Below are positions 61,991-64,000 of a stretch of DNA of 64,000 nucleotides, piece by piece (position 1 is the first letter of the stretch; every line of letters begins with the position of its first letter). The stretch lies in contig NZ_JAGYPL010000004.1 in assembly GCF_018343715.1 (NCBI RefSeq), positions 124,001-188,000 on the forward strand. The letters are read 5' to 3'. The position numbers were made by a program, and so were the translations under genes. Origin of the DNA: Bacillus sp. FJAT-49711. Its GTDB lineage: Bacteria; Bacillota; Bacilli; Bacillales; Bacillaceae_C. A model generated the notes under the pieces. It had not been told where the DNA came from and did no database searches. It saw nothing but the letters and a program-made list of their open reading frames with translations.

Positions 61991-62761
61991 TTAATTACTT
62001 TTAATCGCAACAATCATATAATTTGCCGGTATAAATTGATTACCTTTATCTGGTTCTTCATACATCTTTTTTATAATAAAACCTTGTTGCGCAAATGAAG
62101 TAATAATGTCAGAAAATGTCCATTTTCGTAAATATGTTTTAGGTAATGTCTTTTGTTCCTCTTCAGGGAAGAACCCTTCATAAGCAACAGGATTAAAGTG
62201 TAAAGTTTCGTTAAAATAACCTTCTTTAAGAATCAGAGTTCCCTCTTTTTCATTTACTTGTACAATTTTACTAAAAGGGTGAAAATCCCTTAATATTAGT
62301 TTCCCATTTTCCTTTAGTAAAGCAACTATAATTTGCCCTAATTTTTCCAAATCTGAAAAGTAGTGCAATATTCCGAATTCCATAAATACAATATCAAACT
62401 GGCTTTTCATTTCCTTAATTGGAATATCAAATAGATCCGATACGATGTAATTTATATTTACATTTGCTTCTTTTGATAATTCTCTAGCATATCTAGCATT
62501 TTCTTCAGAAATATCAACTATCGTTACATCCGCACCAAGAACAGCAAGAGCAACAGCCCTAATTCCACCAGAACCTAATAAATTTGCAATCTTTTTTCCT
62601 GAAACATTTCCGAGGTCTTTTTTATAATAGTTAAGCCATCTATCAGTATTATCTCTAATATGTTTCCCCATTTTTTCAGGTGTTCCATAATTCGTAACCC
62701 AATGTTCATATGCTCTATACTCCCAAGCCATCTTATTTTGTTTACTTTGCTCTTTTTGCAT
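61991..62761 (-). CDS. Class I SAM-dependent methyltransferase
   Basis: A 256-residue methyltransferase with a Rossmann fold. Motif I is KKIANLLGSGGIRAVALAVLG near residue 56, post-I VTIVDISEENARYA, motif II QFDIVFMEFGILHYFSDLEK, and KLILRDFHPF near 155. The C-terminal GFIIKKMYEEPD is a substrate-binding region. A GGAGG site precedes the ATG. Substrate unknown. Confidence 0.85.
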   Translation of the reverse strand: MQKEQSKQNKMAWEYRAYEHWVTNYGTPEKMGKHIRDNTDRWLNYYKKDLGNVSGKKIANLLGSGGIRAVALAVLGADVTIVDISEENARYARELSKEANVNINYIVSDLFDIPIKEMKSQFDIVFMEFGILHYFSDLEKLGQIIVALLKENGKLILRDFHPFSKIVQVNEKEGTLILKEGYFNETLHFNPVAYEGFFPEEEQKTLPKTYLRKWTFSDIITSFAQQGFIIKKMYEEPDKGNQFIPANYMIVAIKSN

Positions 62762-62935
62762 AAAGACCTCCTTTATTTTTTCAAATCAAATTTATTTGGG
62801 GCAATTTCACTTTCTAGCGGCTTGTTCCTCCCAACTGATCTGTTTATATGTTTCGGAATTCAGCAATATAAGTCTTATCCTTCTGGAATATCTATCATAT
62901 TTTTAGTAAGCTCAGAATTTAGATTGATTGCATTT

Positions 62936-63808
62936 TTATTTCTCTCCAAAGGTAATTTTCATACTAGGAGCGTATACTATAGAGGAGTCAATATTAAATA
63001 TTTGTGAAAACAATAGTTCAGCTTCATACTGAGCTTGTGCATTCTCCAAAGTAACCCCACGTTTTTTTAAACCTTCAATAAACGCTTCCTTATTAGATGG
63101 ATCTTCCCCTAAACCTTCCCCTTTTAAAGAAAAATATAACTTTTGTTTATCTTTTTGATCCATATTTGAATTGAGGAAGTTTACTTTGTCACTGAGTCTG
63201 CACTCGATGTTTTTTACACCCAATTCTGCTAGATATAAAGGAATTTTAGCTCCGATATTTCCATCTTTACCATATTGTTTTTCATCATCTTCAAATAGTT
63301 TTTGTAGAATGCCAAGTTTCATAATATGTGTTTGGTCATACCCATCAACATAGTATGAAGACATATTTGAAATCCAGTGAGGTTCAAAACAAATTATTTT
63401 GCCTTCGTTTACAACAGAATTAATCATTTTTTGAAGCATTCTTTTTGAGTCAGACATATGTAAAAGAAAAGCGTGACAAACGGCAATATCATACTTATTC
63501 TCTAATTCTATCTCGTTTGCATCCGCTACAAAGAATTCAGCTTCATATTGGAGATTATGAAAAAGCTCTCTCCCTCTATTAATAAGCTGTTGCCCTTTAT
63601 CTATTCCTGTATATTTCGAACCAGTCGGTAATAGAGGTAATAGCTTAAGCCCTAAATATCCAAATCCACAGCCAAAATCGATAATATGTACAGGTTTAGA
63701 TAGCTTCCAAACGTATTTCACTAAAAACTCTAAATAGTCATCATTATAATATAAATCTCTGGTTCTTTTGAGATATTCCAGCTGGGTATCCCAATAATAC
63801 TCTTTCAA
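62936..63808 (-). CDS. Class I SAM-dependent methyltransferase
   Basis: A 290-residue methyltransferase. Motif I VHIIDFGCGFGYLGLKLLPL near residue 46, post-I YTGIDKGQQLINRG, AEFFVADANEIELENKYDIA, and CFEPHWISNM. The last 100 residues are helical and charged. TTG 63808 is used because GGGGGAG lies five bases upstream; longer frames to 63964 run over a likely terminator. Substrate unknown; possibly antibiotic or tRNA type. Confidence 0.85.
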   Translation of the reverse strand: MKEYYWDTQLEYLKRTRDLYYNDDYLEFLVKYVWKLSKPVHIIDFGCGFGYLGLKLLPLLPTGSKYTGIDKGQQLINRGRELFHNLQYEAEFFVADANEIELENKYDIAVCHAFLLHMSDSKRMLQKMINSVVNEGKIICFEPHWISNMSSYYVDGYDQTHIMKLGILQKLFEDDEKQYGKDGNIGAKIPLYLAELGVKNIECRLSDKVNFLNSNMDQKDKQKLYFSLKGEGLGEDPSNKEAFIEGLKKRGVTLENAQAQYEAELLFSQIFNIDSSIVYAPSMKITFGEK

Positions 63809-63857
63809 TTGATCTCCCCCTTTTACACATCGAACAAATTGCTTTGCTCTAATAAAC

Positions 63858-63888
63858 AAAACGGAACAATACAACCATCGTTCCGTTT
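63858..63888. terminator. Terminator between the SDR gene and the methyltransferase
   Basis: Nine-base stem AAACGGAAC/GTTCCGTTT with a 13-base loop and T-rich flank. Confidence 0.75.
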
Positions 63889-63915
63889 CATTCATGCTAA
63901 CAATAAATCTTTTAA

Positions 63916-64000
63916 TTAGTCCCAAAATCCCCCATCTGAATGAATAATTTGCCCCGTGATCCATTCAGATTCGTCACTTGCTAAAAAGACGATTAATTTA
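63916..64000 (-). CDS. Short-chain dehydrogenase/reductase, C-terminal end (partial)
   Basis: The visible end reads KLIVFLASDESEWITGQIIH and SDGGFWD, then TAA. (F)LASDES.WITGQ.I..DGG is the classic C-terminus of SDR oxidoreductases. The rest lies beyond the right edge. Confidence 0.85.
   Translation of the reverse strand, partial: KLIVFLASDESEWITGQIIHSDGGFWD

Overview
The window reads as chromosome of a low-GC, motile, endospore-forming member of the Bacillaceae (Bacillus sensu lato). The basis is the gene set and local order: YfkE/YfkH/YfkK-like genes, MotA/MotB, MreBH, FloT with its NfeD partner, YkhA, YtiB, Amj and the Zur-type YciC, plus two tiny spore-type proteins. Purine-rich ribosome binding sites and frequent GTG/TTG starts fit. 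No rRNA, tRNA or CRISPR array was seen.

Bases 1-26,000 are compact housekeeping sequence. In order they hold: the start of a Ca2+/H+ antiporter; a YihY membrane protein; an AGCS amino-acid symporter; a DUF1128 protein; an unusual GNAT-aminotransferase fusion coupled to a PlsY-type acyltransferase; a flavodoxin; a stem-loop element whose loop carries five 28-bp tandem repeats; motAB; a two-gene amino-acid ABC operon without its ATPase; and a metal-homeostasis block. That block contains a CobW GTPase, YcgR and YcgQ, then, under two Zur boxes, YciC and a ZnuA lipoprotein with no ZnuB or ZnuC beside it. Next come an M29 aminopeptidase, an acyl-CoA thioesterase, mreBH, floT-nfeD behind a SigW-like promoter, a carbonic anhydrase, two overlapping 50-55-residue spore-type genes, a secreted ComEC-like metallo-beta-lactamase-fold protein, a DUF3006 protein and a TrmH/SpoU methyltransferase.

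Bases 26,000-64,000 are accessory and mostly on the minus strand. The region is rich in Nudix hydrolases (six genes, one fused to a THEP1-like P-loop NTPase), GNAT acetyltransferases (three intact, one remnant), two nucleotidyltransferases, two SAM methyltransferases, an orphan MurF, a stand-alone CoaB-like protein and an ECF sigma/anti-sigma pair. It is also a gene graveyard. Reading across indels and single stop codons recovers about a dozen broken genes: a lipoprotein (T9 tract), a cupin protein (AT repeat), a TPR protein, a metallophosphoesterase, a DUF4830-like gene, YolD, DeoR, GNAT, DUF1572 and Nudix fragments, and others.

Three mobile elements are delimited. An IS200/IS605 element (tnpA+tnpB, 36070-37900) splits an HD-domain phosphohydrolase; removing it restores a 323-codon reading frame. 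A complete IS66 element lies at 48212-50602. A 430-bp IS21-like element without transposase genes (53757-54186) has a 5-bp target duplication inside another broken gene. A probable group II intron remnant lies near 46.9-47.3 kb.

No complete new multigene system can be proven from sequence alone. The best candidates for novelty are the Nudix-THEP1 fusion, the PlsY/GNAT-aminotransferase pair, the repeat-length frameshifts, and the repeat-expanded stem-loop beside motB.
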